Positions 57,418 to 64,000 of a DNA stretch of 64,000 nt are shown in pieces. The notes beneath the pieces are model-generated. The model did no database searches. It was not told the origin of the DNA and saw only the letters and a list, made by a program, of their open reading frames with translations. Every line of letters begins with the position of its first letter. The first letter of the stretch is position 1. The position numbers and the translations under genes are program-made. The stretch spans positions 977,001-1,041,000 of the forward strand of contig NZ_CP016545.1 in the NCBI RefSeq assembly GCF_001687545.1. The letters run 5' to 3'. This stretch comes from Paraurantiacibacter namhicola (GTDB taxonomy: Bacteria; Pseudomonadota; Alphaproteobacteria; Sphingomonadales; Sphingomonadaceae).

Positions 57418-57508
57418 GGAGCGGTGGCCGAGTGGTCGAAGGCGCACGCCTGGAAAGTGTGTATACGGTAACCCCGTATCGTGGGTTCGAATCCCACCCG
57501 CTCCGCCA
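57418..57508 (+). tRNA. serT-GGA: tRNA-Ser (anticodon GGA)
   Basis: A 91-nt class II tRNA with the acceptor stem GGAGCGG/CCGCTCC, discriminator G, and an encoded CCA end at 57506-57508. The anticodon loop is CTGGAAA with GGA at 57452-57454. A long variable arm (TACGGTAACCCCGTA) is typical of tRNA-Ser. The T-loop GGTTCGAATCC is standard. The next gene starts 29 bp after it. Confidence 0.98.
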
Positions 57509-57536
57509 TTTCCCAACCCGATTGGGAGAAGTTGAT

Positions 57537-57938
57537 TTGACCACTCCAGATATCCGGCGAAAGCTCGCGGTCCTGCGGATGTGGGCGCGCGTGCTGGCCA
57601 TGCATGGCGCGGTTCGCCTGGTCGGGCTGGCGCGGGTGCAGGGCTGGATCGGCGCCCCGGAAGGGACCGGCGGGAATGATGCGCTGCGCGAGTCCCGCCG
57701 CATTGCCAGCCATGTCCATGCCATAGAGCGCCGCATGCCGCGCTTGCTTGCGGGGAACTGCCTCTCGCGCTCGCTTGCCCTGTCGCGGACGCTGGTGCGG
57801 GCTGGCATCCCGCACGAACTGGTCATCGGGGCGGCGCCGGAAGGTGAACCATTCGCGGCCCATGCCTGGGTGGAGCATGACGGCATACCGCTGAACGAGG
57901 CGGGCGATGTGGGGCATCGGTTTCGCCGCATGGGGTGA
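57537..57938 (+). CDS. Lasso-peptide-biosynthesis B2-like cysteine protease (orphan)
   Basis: The protein has 133 residues from TTG 57537, preceded by GGGAGAA at good spacing. The core matches the transglutaminase-like protease of lasso peptide maturation (B2/McjB C-terminal): MPRLLAGNCLSRSLALSRTL with the catalytic Cys, then PHELVIGAAPEGEPFAAHAW with the catalytic His, then VEHDGIPLNE. No precursor (A), cyclase (C) or recognition gene (B1) is visible in the window. Nearby genes are unrelated. Confidence 0.8.
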   Translation: MTTPDIRRKLAVLRMWARVLAMHGAVRLVGLARVQGWIGAPEGTGGNDALRESRRIASHVHAIERRMPRLLAGNCLSRSLALSRTLVRAGIPHELVIGAAPEGEPFAAHAWVEHDGIPLNEAGDVGHRFRRMG

Positions 57939-58030
57939 CCGCCCCGGGGATGGTGTCAAGGCCCGCCTGCCCATATCCGGCGGGCGTGGTATAGGCGCCC
58001 CACGCAACGCAATATGACCCGGAGCTTTTG

Positions 58031-59608
58031 ATGGAATTGCAGGCCAGGAACCTGATTGGCGCCGCCAGTGTGCAGGGGGAGGGCGAAGCGTTCACAGCTT
58101 TCGACACCGGGCGCGGCGAGGAGAGAACGCCGCAGTACCGCTCCGCCACCAGCGAGCTCCTGGAGCAGGCCTGCGCCGGGGCGCATCAAGCGGCGCGCGT
58201 GTTTGCCGACAGCGACCGGGCCCTGCGCGCGCGCTTGCTCGAGACGATCGCCGCCAATCTGGGCAATATGGAAGATGCCATCGTCGTCCATGCCACCAGC
58301 GAGACCGGCCTTCCGGAAGCGCGCATCCGCGGCGAACTGGCGCGGACCATTTCGCAGCTGCGGCTGTTTTCCGGCGTTCTGACGGACGGCGCTTACCTCG
58401 ACATTCGCGTGGATGATGCCTTGCCCGATCGTGCGCCCCCCAGGCCCGATCTGCGCGTTATCAATCGTCCGCTGGGGCCAGTGGCCGTGTTCGGCGCAAG
58501 CAACTTCCCGCTCGCCTTCAGCGTGGCGGGCGGCGACACTGCATCGGCGCTGGCGGCTGGCTGCCCGGTGGTGGTGAAGGCGCATCCGGCGCACCCTGCC
58601 ACGTCCGAGCTGGCCGGGCGCGCGATCCAGCAGGCCGTGGCCGAATGCGGGCTTCCGGGCGGGGTGTTCTCCCTGCTTTTCGAAGCCGGTATCGAGATCG
58701 GCCAGGCGCTGGTTGCCGACGAAAGGATCAGGGCCGTGGGCTTCACCGGGTCGCGCAAGGGCGGGCTGGCACTCATGCAGATTGCGCAGTCGCGGACGGA
58801 ACCGATCCCCGTCTATGCCGAGATGAGTGCGATCAATCCGGTGGTCCTGATGCCCGGCGCGCTGGCAGAGCGCGGCGCGGACATCGGACAGGCCTTTGCG
58901 GCCGCGCAGACGAATGGGGCTGGCCAGTTCTGCACCAACCCTGGCCTCGTGGTGGCGCTGGAAGGCGAGGGTGTGACACGCTTTATCGAAGGGGTCGCGC
59001 AGGCCTATGCCGCGATGGAGCCGGCCCCGATGCTGACACGCGGCATCCATGCGGCCTATTGCGAGGGCCTATCGCGCATGGCGGATCATGCCGGCGTCCG
59101 CATTGCCGCGCAGGCACCCGAAGGTGCGCAATTCACGAGCCGTCCCACGCTGCTGCAGACCAATGCCGAGACCTTCTTGGGCGACGATGCGCTTTCGCAT
59201 GAGCTGTTCGGTGCGGCATCGCTGCTGGTCATGTGTCGTAACGAGGCGGAGCTCCACCGCGTGCTGCACTCGCTCGAAGGGCAGCTGACCGGGGCCGTGC
59301 ACGTGGCGGATAGCGACCTGGACGCGGCGCGCGCTGTGGCGCGGATCCTGGAGGAGACGACGGGCCGCGTAATCTTCAACGGCTTCGGCACGGGGGTGGA
59401 AGTGGCGGATGCCATCATCCACGGCGGTCCGTTCCCTGCCACCAGTGACGGCCGAACGACCTCCGTCGGGAGCCTTGCCATCGCGCGCTTCCTGCGCCCC
59501 ATCTGCTATCAGGGCGTGCCCCAGTCACTGCTTCCGGCTGACTTGCAGGATGCGGCTCTGGCGCGCCTGCCGCACCGGCGGAACGGGAAAATGCTGCTGC
59601 CTGAATAG
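58031..59608 (+). CDS. Aldehyde dehydrogenase, alpha-ketoglutaric-semialdehyde type
   Basis: The enzyme has 525 residues. The NAD(P)-binding and catalytic motifs are FGASNFPLAFSVAGGDTASA, GFTGSRKGG, AEMSAINPVVLMPG (general base Glu) and NGAGQFCTNPGLVV (nucleophile Cys). It resembles KGSADH enzymes that oxidise 2,5-dioxopentanoate, the last step of several non-phosphorylated sugar or uronate pathways. The neighbouring sugar porter and TonB receptor support that role. Confidence 0.88.
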   Translation: MELQARNLIGAASVQGEGEAFTAFDTGRGEERTPQYRSATSELLEQACAGAHQAARVFADSDRALRARLLETIAANLGNMEDAIVVHATSETGLPEARIRGELARTISQLRLFSGVLTDGAYLDIRVDDALPDRAPPRPDLRVINRPLGPVAVFGASNFPLAFSVAGGDTASALAAGCPVVVKAHPAHPATSELAGRAIQQAVAECGLPGGVFSLLFEAGIEIGQALVADERIRAVGFTGSRKGGLALMQIAQSRTEPIPVYAEMSAINPVVLMPGALAERGADIGQAFAAAQTNGAGQFCTNPGLVVALEGEGVTRFIEGVAQAYAAMEPAPMLTRGIHAAYCEGLSRMADHAGVRIAAQAPEGAQFTSRPTLLQTNAETFLGDDALSHELFGAASLLVMCRNEAELHRVLHSLEGQLTGAVHVADSDLDAARAVARILEETTGRVIFNGFGTGVEVADAIIHGGPFPATSDGRTTSVGSLAIARFLRPICYQGVPQSLLPADLQDAALARLPHRRNGKMLLPE

Positions 59609-59713
59609 GTCTGCACGGCAAATCCCTGCTTGCCGCCACGGCAATTCCCGCGAATATCGTTGCCGGGATAAAAATGGTGTAGCCCGCAAACGGCGCACCG
59701 GGAGAGGGACAAT

Positions 59714-61114
59714 ATGGAATCCGGCAAGACGACGAACATGCCGCTGGTGATCGCGATCGTATCGGTCGCGACGATCGGTGGCTTCCTGTTCGGTTTCGAC
59801 AGCGGCGTGATCAACGGGACCGTGGATGGCCTGCGCCTTGCGTTCGATTCCGACGATGTCGGAACGGGTTTCAACGTCGCATCCATGCTGCTGGGCTGCG
59901 CAGTCGGTGCTTTCGTGGCCGGCCGGCTGGCCGATGTGATCGGGCGCAAGAAGACGCTGCTGATCGCGGCGGCCTGCTTCATCGTCAGCGCGTGGGGTTC
60001 GGGCATTGCCGGCTCCTCTACCGAATTCGTAATTTACCGGATCATCGGCGGTTTCGCGGTGGGCGCGGCGAGCGTGCTGGCCCCGGCCTATATCTCCGAA
60101 GTGACGCCCGCGCACTTGCGCGGGCGGCTCTCCAGCGTGCAGCAGATCATGATCATCATCGGCCTGACTGTCGCCTTCCTGTCCAATTACCTGCTGGCAG
60201 AATTTGCCGGTGCCTCGACCGCCCAGTTCTGGATGGGTTACGAAGCCTGGCGCTGGATGTTCTGGATCGAACTGCTGCCCGCCACGATCTTCCTGGTCGC
60301 GCTGCTCTTCATCCCCGAAAGCCCGCGCTACCTCGTCTCGCGCGAGGAAAAGGCGAAGGCCGAAGGCGTGCTCAGCCGCCTGTTCGGAGGTGACTTCGCG
60401 CGGCGTAAGTTGGGCGAGATCGAGCAATCCCTCGCCAGCGACCACAAGCCGCGCCTGTCCGACCTGCTGGATCGTGGCAGCGGCAAGATCCGCACCATCG
60501 TGTGGGTCGGCATCGGGCTGGCCGTGTTCCAGCAGCTCGTCGGCATCAATGTCGTCTTCTACTACGGCGCCGTGCTTTGGCAGGCGGTAGGCTTCAGCGA
60601 GAGCGATGCGCTGAAGATCAACATCCTGTCCGGCTCCATCTCCATCGCGGCATGCCTCGCCGCCATCGCATTGATCGACCGGATCGGGCGCAAGCCGCTG
60701 CTGCTGATCGGCTCGGTCGGCATGGCCATCACGCTCACCATCATGGCGCTAGCCTTCATGAGCGGCTCGCTGGTGGACGGCACGCTTGAGCTGTCGGACA
60801 ATGCGGGTGTTGCCGCGCTTGTTGCTGCCAATGTCTATGTTGCCTTCTTCAACTTCAGCTGGGGCCCGGTGATGTGGGTGATGCTGGGCGAGATGTTCCC
60901 CAACCAGATCCGCGGATCCGGCCTGGCGGTGAGCGGCTTTGCCCAGTGGATCGCCAATTTCGGCATTACCATGACCTTCCCCATCATGCTGGCGACGATC
61001 GGCCTGACGGGGGCCTACGGCTTCTATGCCATCAGCGCGGCGATCTCTGTCGTCTTCGTGTGGATGATGGTGAAGGAAACCCGCGGCCGCGAGCTGGAGG
61101 ACATGGAAGGCTGA
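59714..61114 (+). CDS. MFS sugar porter (sugar:proton symporter type)
   Basis: The protein has 466 residues and twelve membrane helices. Sugar-porter signatures are FLFGFDSGVINGTVDGL, GRLADVIGRKK, PESPRYLVSREEK, FQQLVGINVVFYYGAVLWQ and DRIGRKPLLLIGS. The substrate cannot be told apart within hexose/pentose porters. It is in the same direction as the semialdehyde dehydrogenase and convergent with the beta-helix gene. Confidence 0.95.
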   Translation: MESGKTTNMPLVIAIVSVATIGGFLFGFDSGVINGTVDGLRLAFDSDDVGTGFNVASMLLGCAVGAFVAGRLADVIGRKKTLLIAAACFIVSAWGSGIAGSSTEFVIYRIIGGFAVGAASVLAPAYISEVTPAHLRGRLSSVQQIMIIIGLTVAFLSNYLLAEFAGASTAQFWMGYEAWRWMFWIELLPATIFLVALLFIPESPRYLVSREEKAKAEGVLSRLFGGDFARRKLGEIEQSLASDHKPRLSDLLDRGSGKIRTIVWVGIGLAVFQQLVGINVVFYYGAVLWQAVGFSESDALKINILSGSISIAACLAAIALIDRIGRKPLLLIGSVGMAITLTIMALAFMSGSLVDGTLELSDNAGVAALVAANVYVAFFNFSWGPVMWVMLGEMFPNQIRGSGLAVSGFAQWIANFGITMTFPIMLATIGLTGAYGFYAISAAISVVFVWMMVKETRGRELEDMEG

Positions 61115-61129
61115 CCCCGCCGCGCCGGG

Positions 61130-62827
61130 TCAGCGGCGCGCGCGTTGCCATTCGTAGAGCGAGGGCACGCTCGTCACCTTCATGCCCAGCATCTCGGTAT
61201 AGGGGTCCGGGCGGTAATCCAGGCGCAGCGGGCGGTTGCCATGCAGGCCGACCACACGGGCCATCGGGCCGCCGGAATCCTCCAGCACCACCAGCTCCTG
61301 CCCCGGAGCAACGTCGCCTTCGGCCAGCACCTTCAGGTTCCAGATGGTGTTAAAGCCGCCATGGCCCGGCTTCCAATATCCCGCGCCCCCGGCCCGGAAC
61401 AGGTAGACCTGCGGGCTGCCGTCTTCCGCCGTGCCGTCCGGCCGAACATGAACGGTGATATTGTCATACAGGTTCTGGTGGTTGGCGCCGGCATGCTGGT
61501 CCAGCGTCGGTTCGTGCCAGCCTTCGGAATCCTTGTAGACCGACTTGGTGGACTGGGTATTGAAGCTGAAGGTGTGCTGCGTGGGATTGCGCACGGTCAT
61601 GTTGTCCACCAGCACATTGTGCACATTACCGACATGCACCGCGTAATGCGCCTTGTGGTCGCCATAAGTCAGGATGTTGCGGATGGTGACGTTGGCCAGG
61701 TCGTCCGTCAGGACGGCGCTGTCGGCATCCTTGATATGCACATTGCTGATCCAGCCATTGTAGACGCCGGTGAAATAGACGCCGTTATAGCCGGCTTCGT
61801 TATGGTGCCCGAAATAGGGGTTATCCGGGAAGATCAGGCTGAAGTCCTGCAGGCCGACTTCGCTGATGTGGTCCCAGCGCGCGAAATTGGCCGGCACGGC
61901 GGAGGAAATGTCGTGCAGCAGCGGGTCCGCGATGGTGATGCGGTTGCCCTTCACGGCGGTGATCTTCGTGGCCTGCCGCACGAGCGGGCGCTCCGGAAAT
62001 TCCCAGTGGCGCGAGCCGATAGTCCCGTCGAAATCGCCATAGATGGCCTGGATCAGCGGGCCGTTCTCGCCCGCCCGGTTGTGCCAGTTGATCTGCACCA
62101 CGTCGCCCACTGAGACATTGCCAGTGCCGCCCAGCGTCAGTTCCATGGTCCCGCGCTTCCCGCGTGCGATATTGCCGAGATTCTCGATCGGGCGATCGAG
62201 CTCTTCCAGATATGTCGCATGGCGACCGCCGGGGAAGCGGGTCCAGATGAAGCCGCCCGTCCAGCTATAGGGCGAGAACAGCACATCCAGATTCTGGCCT
62301 TTCTGCCGCTCCCGCTTGTCATAGCGGACGAGGTATTCCTTGATTTCGTCGAAGGCGCCGCCCCCGTCGATCTGGTTCAGCGGGCGGGGCATGTACAATT
62401 GCGTGCCGCCAGCGCCGCTGCCCATGCCGGCAAGCACGATGCCGCTCTTCTCGATCCAGAGGATCTCGGTCAGCTGGTAACGGCCGGAATGCATCTGCAC
62501 CCGAACCGGGCCCTCGGCCTCGTGCGCGGCGGCAAGGGCGGCCTTCAGGGCTACGCTGTCATCCAATCCGTCATCGGGTATCGCCCCGTAATCCGCCACG
62601 TCGATCATCGCGTCCACGCGCGGAATGGGCTTCACGCCATAGCCGTAACCGGCATAGGAGAAGTCCGGCAGGTAATTGTCCGCGATGGTCTTCGGGTCGG
62701 TCAGCAACTTGGGGATGCCCGGGCCTGCCGCCGCGCCTGCTGCCGCCGCCATGCCCAGCGCCGCTGCGGACACCGCACCGCCAAGCACGCCGAATTTCAT
62801 CACCTTGCCCATGCCGAATGTGGCCAT
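61130..62827 (-). CDS. Secreted right-handed beta-helix protein (pectate-lyase-like)
   Basis: The protein has 565 residues from ATG 62827. A signal-like hydrophobic segment (GVLGGAVSAAALGMAAAAG) precedes a domain beginning VADYGAIPDDGLDDSVALKA, the usual opening of pectate_lyase_3-like beta-helix proteins. Repeated short hydrophobic turns follow (GVYFTGVYNGWISNVHIKDA, then DNMTVRNPT, then NLYDNITV). This fold suits polysaccharide lyases or hydrolases. The exact family is not clear to me. It faces the TonB receptor across two operator-like palindromes. Confidence 0.75.
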   Translation of the reverse strand: MATFGMGKVMKFGVLGGAVSAAALGMAAAAGAAAGPGIPKLLTDPKTIADNYLPDFSYAGYGYGVKPIPRVDAMIDVADYGAIPDDGLDDSVALKAALAAAHEAEGPVRVQMHSGRYQLTEILWIEKSGIVLAGMGSGAGGTQLYMPRPLNQIDGGGAFDEIKEYLVRYDKRERQKGQNLDVLFSPYSWTGGFIWTRFPGGRHATYLEELDRPIENLGNIARGKRGTMELTLGGTGNVSVGDVVQINWHNRAGENGPLIQAIYGDFDGTIGSRHWEFPERPLVRQATKITAVKGNRITIADPLLHDISSAVPANFARWDHISEVGLQDFSLIFPDNPYFGHHNEAGYNGVYFTGVYNGWISNVHIKDADSAVLTDDLANVTIRNILTYGDHKAHYAVHVGNVHNVLVDNMTVRNPTQHTFSFNTQSTKSVYKDSEGWHEPTLDQHAGANHQNLYDNITVHVRPDGTAEDGSPQVYLFRAGGAGYWKPGHGGFNTIWNLKVLAEGDVAPGQELVVLEDSGGPMARVVGLHGNRPLRLDYRPDPYTEMLGMKVTSVPSLYEWQRARR

Positions 62828-62872
62828 TGCGTCCCACTCCCAAGAAATTTCCCGATTGGTCTTGACCTCGAT

Positions 62873-62908
62873 TGTCACCGGTGTCAACAAATCGGTCAAC
62901 CGGTGTCA
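62873..62908. promoter_or_regulatory. Twin operator-like palindromes
   Basis: TGTCACCGGTGTCA (62873-62886) and GTCAACCGGTGTCA (62895-62908) share the core ACCGGTGTCA. The spacing is 22 bp centre to centre, about two helical turns. This pattern suits a LacI/GntR-like dimeric repressor acting on both divergent genes. The regulator is not visible in the window. Confidence 0.6.
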
Positions 62909-62974
62909 TTACTTACCGATGGCATCGTAAGAGCGGGCGTCAGATCCGCCGACAGACACCTTTTGGGAGGAAAC

Positions 62975-64000
62975 ATGCTTCAGCAATCTACAGATGAGAT
63001 GCGCCCCGCGCGCAGCACCCACGCATTCATGAAGGCCGCGCTGCTGGCCTCTGCCATCGCCATTGCCCCGCACGGCGCTGCGCTGGCGCAGGACGTCGGT
63101 GAGCCCGATGCGGTCGACTTGCCGCCTGTATCGGAAGGCGATGAAATCGTCGTGACCGGTGAAATCAGCCGGACAATCGAGAATTCCCTGGATGCGAAGC
63201 GCGCCCTTCCCGTGATCGGCGATGCCATCGTGGGCGATGAGATCGGCGACCTTCCCGACCTTTCCGTGGCGGAGACGCTGGAGCGGGTCGTGGGCGTCAC
63301 ATCCGACCGCTTCAAGGGCGGCTCCTCCGAACTGTCCGTGCGCGGCCTCGGCGCGTTCCTTGGCGCAAGCTATCTCAACGGGCGCGAGATTTCGTCCGGC
63401 AGTGACGGGCGCGACGTCAATTATGGCCAGTTCCCCAGCGAGCTGATCAATGGCGCCGTCATCTACAAGACGCAGCAGGCCAGTTTCATCGAAGGCGGCG
63501 TGTCCGGCATCATCGAATTGCAGACCCTGCGCCCGCTGGATTACGGTAAGCGCCGCCTGCAGCTGCAGTTCCTCGGCGGCTATTCGCCTTACGAGGACAA
63601 GGTGCGCGACGGCGAGCCTTTCAATTACCGGATCACCGGAAGCTATGTCGATCAGTTCCAGCTTGGTGACGGAGAGCTTGGCATCGCCATCGGCGGCCAG
63701 ATCCGCCGCGACACGGCGCCGGAAGATTTCTACACCTCCAGCTCCACGTACCGGCCGTGCAACACGATCGAAGGCGTGGACAATTCCAACAATTGCAACT
63801 TCCGCACCGATGCGGCGGGCAACCCGACTGGCGCTGCGAACACCTATTTCGTGTCGAACCAGTATATCTACCGCGCGATGGCCACCCAGGCGGACCGCGA
63901 TGCGGTGATCGGCACGCTGCAGTGGAAGCCGACTTCCAGCCTCGATATCAATCTGGATGCGCAATATTCCTATCGCAACGATGTCGAGGAGCGCGGCAAT
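62975..64000 (+). CDS. TonB-dependent receptor (partial, C-terminus beyond the right edge)
   Basis: About 342 residues are visible from ATG 62975, preceded by GGAGG. A signal segment ends in AALAQD. A TonB-box-like GDEIVVTGEI is followed by the plug domain (DLPDLSVAETLERVVGVTSD, then ELSVRGLGA, then GVSGIIELQTLRPLDYG) and the first barrel strands. Long plugs of this type are common in carbohydrate-linked receptors of sphingomonads and Caulobacterales. It is likely to import the oligosaccharide released by the beta-helix protein. Confidence 0.93.
   Translation, partial: MLQQSTDEMRPARSTHAFMKAALLASAIAIAPHGAALAQDVGEPDAVDLPPVSEGDEIVVTGEISRTIENSLDAKRALPVIGDAIVGDEIGDLPDLSVAETLERVVGVTSDRFKGGSSELSVRGLGAFLGASYLNGREISSGSDGRDVNYGQFPSELINGAVIYKTQQASFIEGGVSGIIELQTLRPLDYGKRRLQLQFLGGYSPYEDKVRDGEPFNYRITGSYVDQFQLGDGELGIAIGGQIRRDTAPEDFYTSSSTYRPCNTIEGVDNSNNCNFRTDAAGNPTGAANTYFVSNQYIYRAMATQADRDAVIGTLQWKPTSSLDINLDAQYSYRNDVEERGN

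Noticed and set aside
57418-57508. Prophage or island attachment at tRNA-Ser
   Set aside because: No integrase and no repeated tRNA 3' end were seen downstream in the window, so no integrated element can be claimed.

Overview
The window is a dense, GC-rich bacterial chromosome segment. Its gene content fits an alphaproteobacterium, most likely a sphingomonad of the Erythrobacteraceae type. Supporting signs are a his/tol-pal gene string, a single RelA/SpoT gene, fasciclin lipoproteins, aerobic coproporphyrinogen oxidase, SspB, DapD, and a large TonB-dependent receptor next to carbohydrate genes. The taxonomic assignment is inferred from gene content only. No rRNA genes, insertion-sequence transposases or CRISPR arrays were seen. 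One tRNA gene, a tRNA-Ser(GGA), lies near 57.4 kb.

Layout. 1-5.4 kb: the start of a secreted hydrolase that runs off the left edge, a YadA-type trimeric adhesin, and a divergent LuxR-family regulator with a palindrome between the two. 5.4-10.2 kb: an AbgT transporter, two SHOCT proteins, and thiC behind a TPP riboswitch. 10.2-14.2 kb: an unusual patch. A low-GC reverse transcriptase gene sits between a second, diverged 3' end of thiC and a second, diverged 3' end of yaiI, while the intact thiC and yaiI lie further out on each side. 14.2-24.7 kb: small housekeeping and stress genes (fasciclin lipoproteins, hibernation factor, cold-shock protein, SWIB protein, peptidase M19, a run of small stress-type proteins, dapD). 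24.9-27.5 kb: a secreted S8 peptidase with a long Thr-Pro tract encoded by a hexamer repeat.

27.6-40.1 kb: gmk, sspB, then hisB-hisH-hisA-(small membrane ORF)-hisF-(small ORF)-hisE, cupin, HIT, ybgC, tolQ-tolR-tolA-tolB-pal. Many start/stop overlaps suggest one long co-transcribed string. Two repeat elements interrupt the his part. 40.2-48.4 kb: a PLP sulfur-amino-acid enzyme with a structured leader, a FosA-like gene coupled to a phosphatase gene, an SLC13 transporter carrying an in-frame palindromic element, infC with a likely ATA start, pdeM and hemF. 48.5-57.3 kb: peptidase M1, a ThuA-domain protein, trkH-trkA, relA/spoT, a cyclophilin and a zincin. 57.4-64 kb: tRNA-Ser, an orphan lasso-peptide-protease-like gene, then a probable carbohydrate-use cluster (semialdehyde dehydrogenase, sugar porter, secreted beta-helix protein, TonB receptor) with twin operators.

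The best candidate for an undescribed system is the reverse transcriptase cassette at about 10.8-12.86 kb. It looks like a stand-alone defence-type (Abi/DRT-like) reverse transcriptase delivered between two housekeeping genes. It has a variant LQDD catalytic motif, and its start codon lies inside a leader hairpin. The defence role is inferred, not shown.
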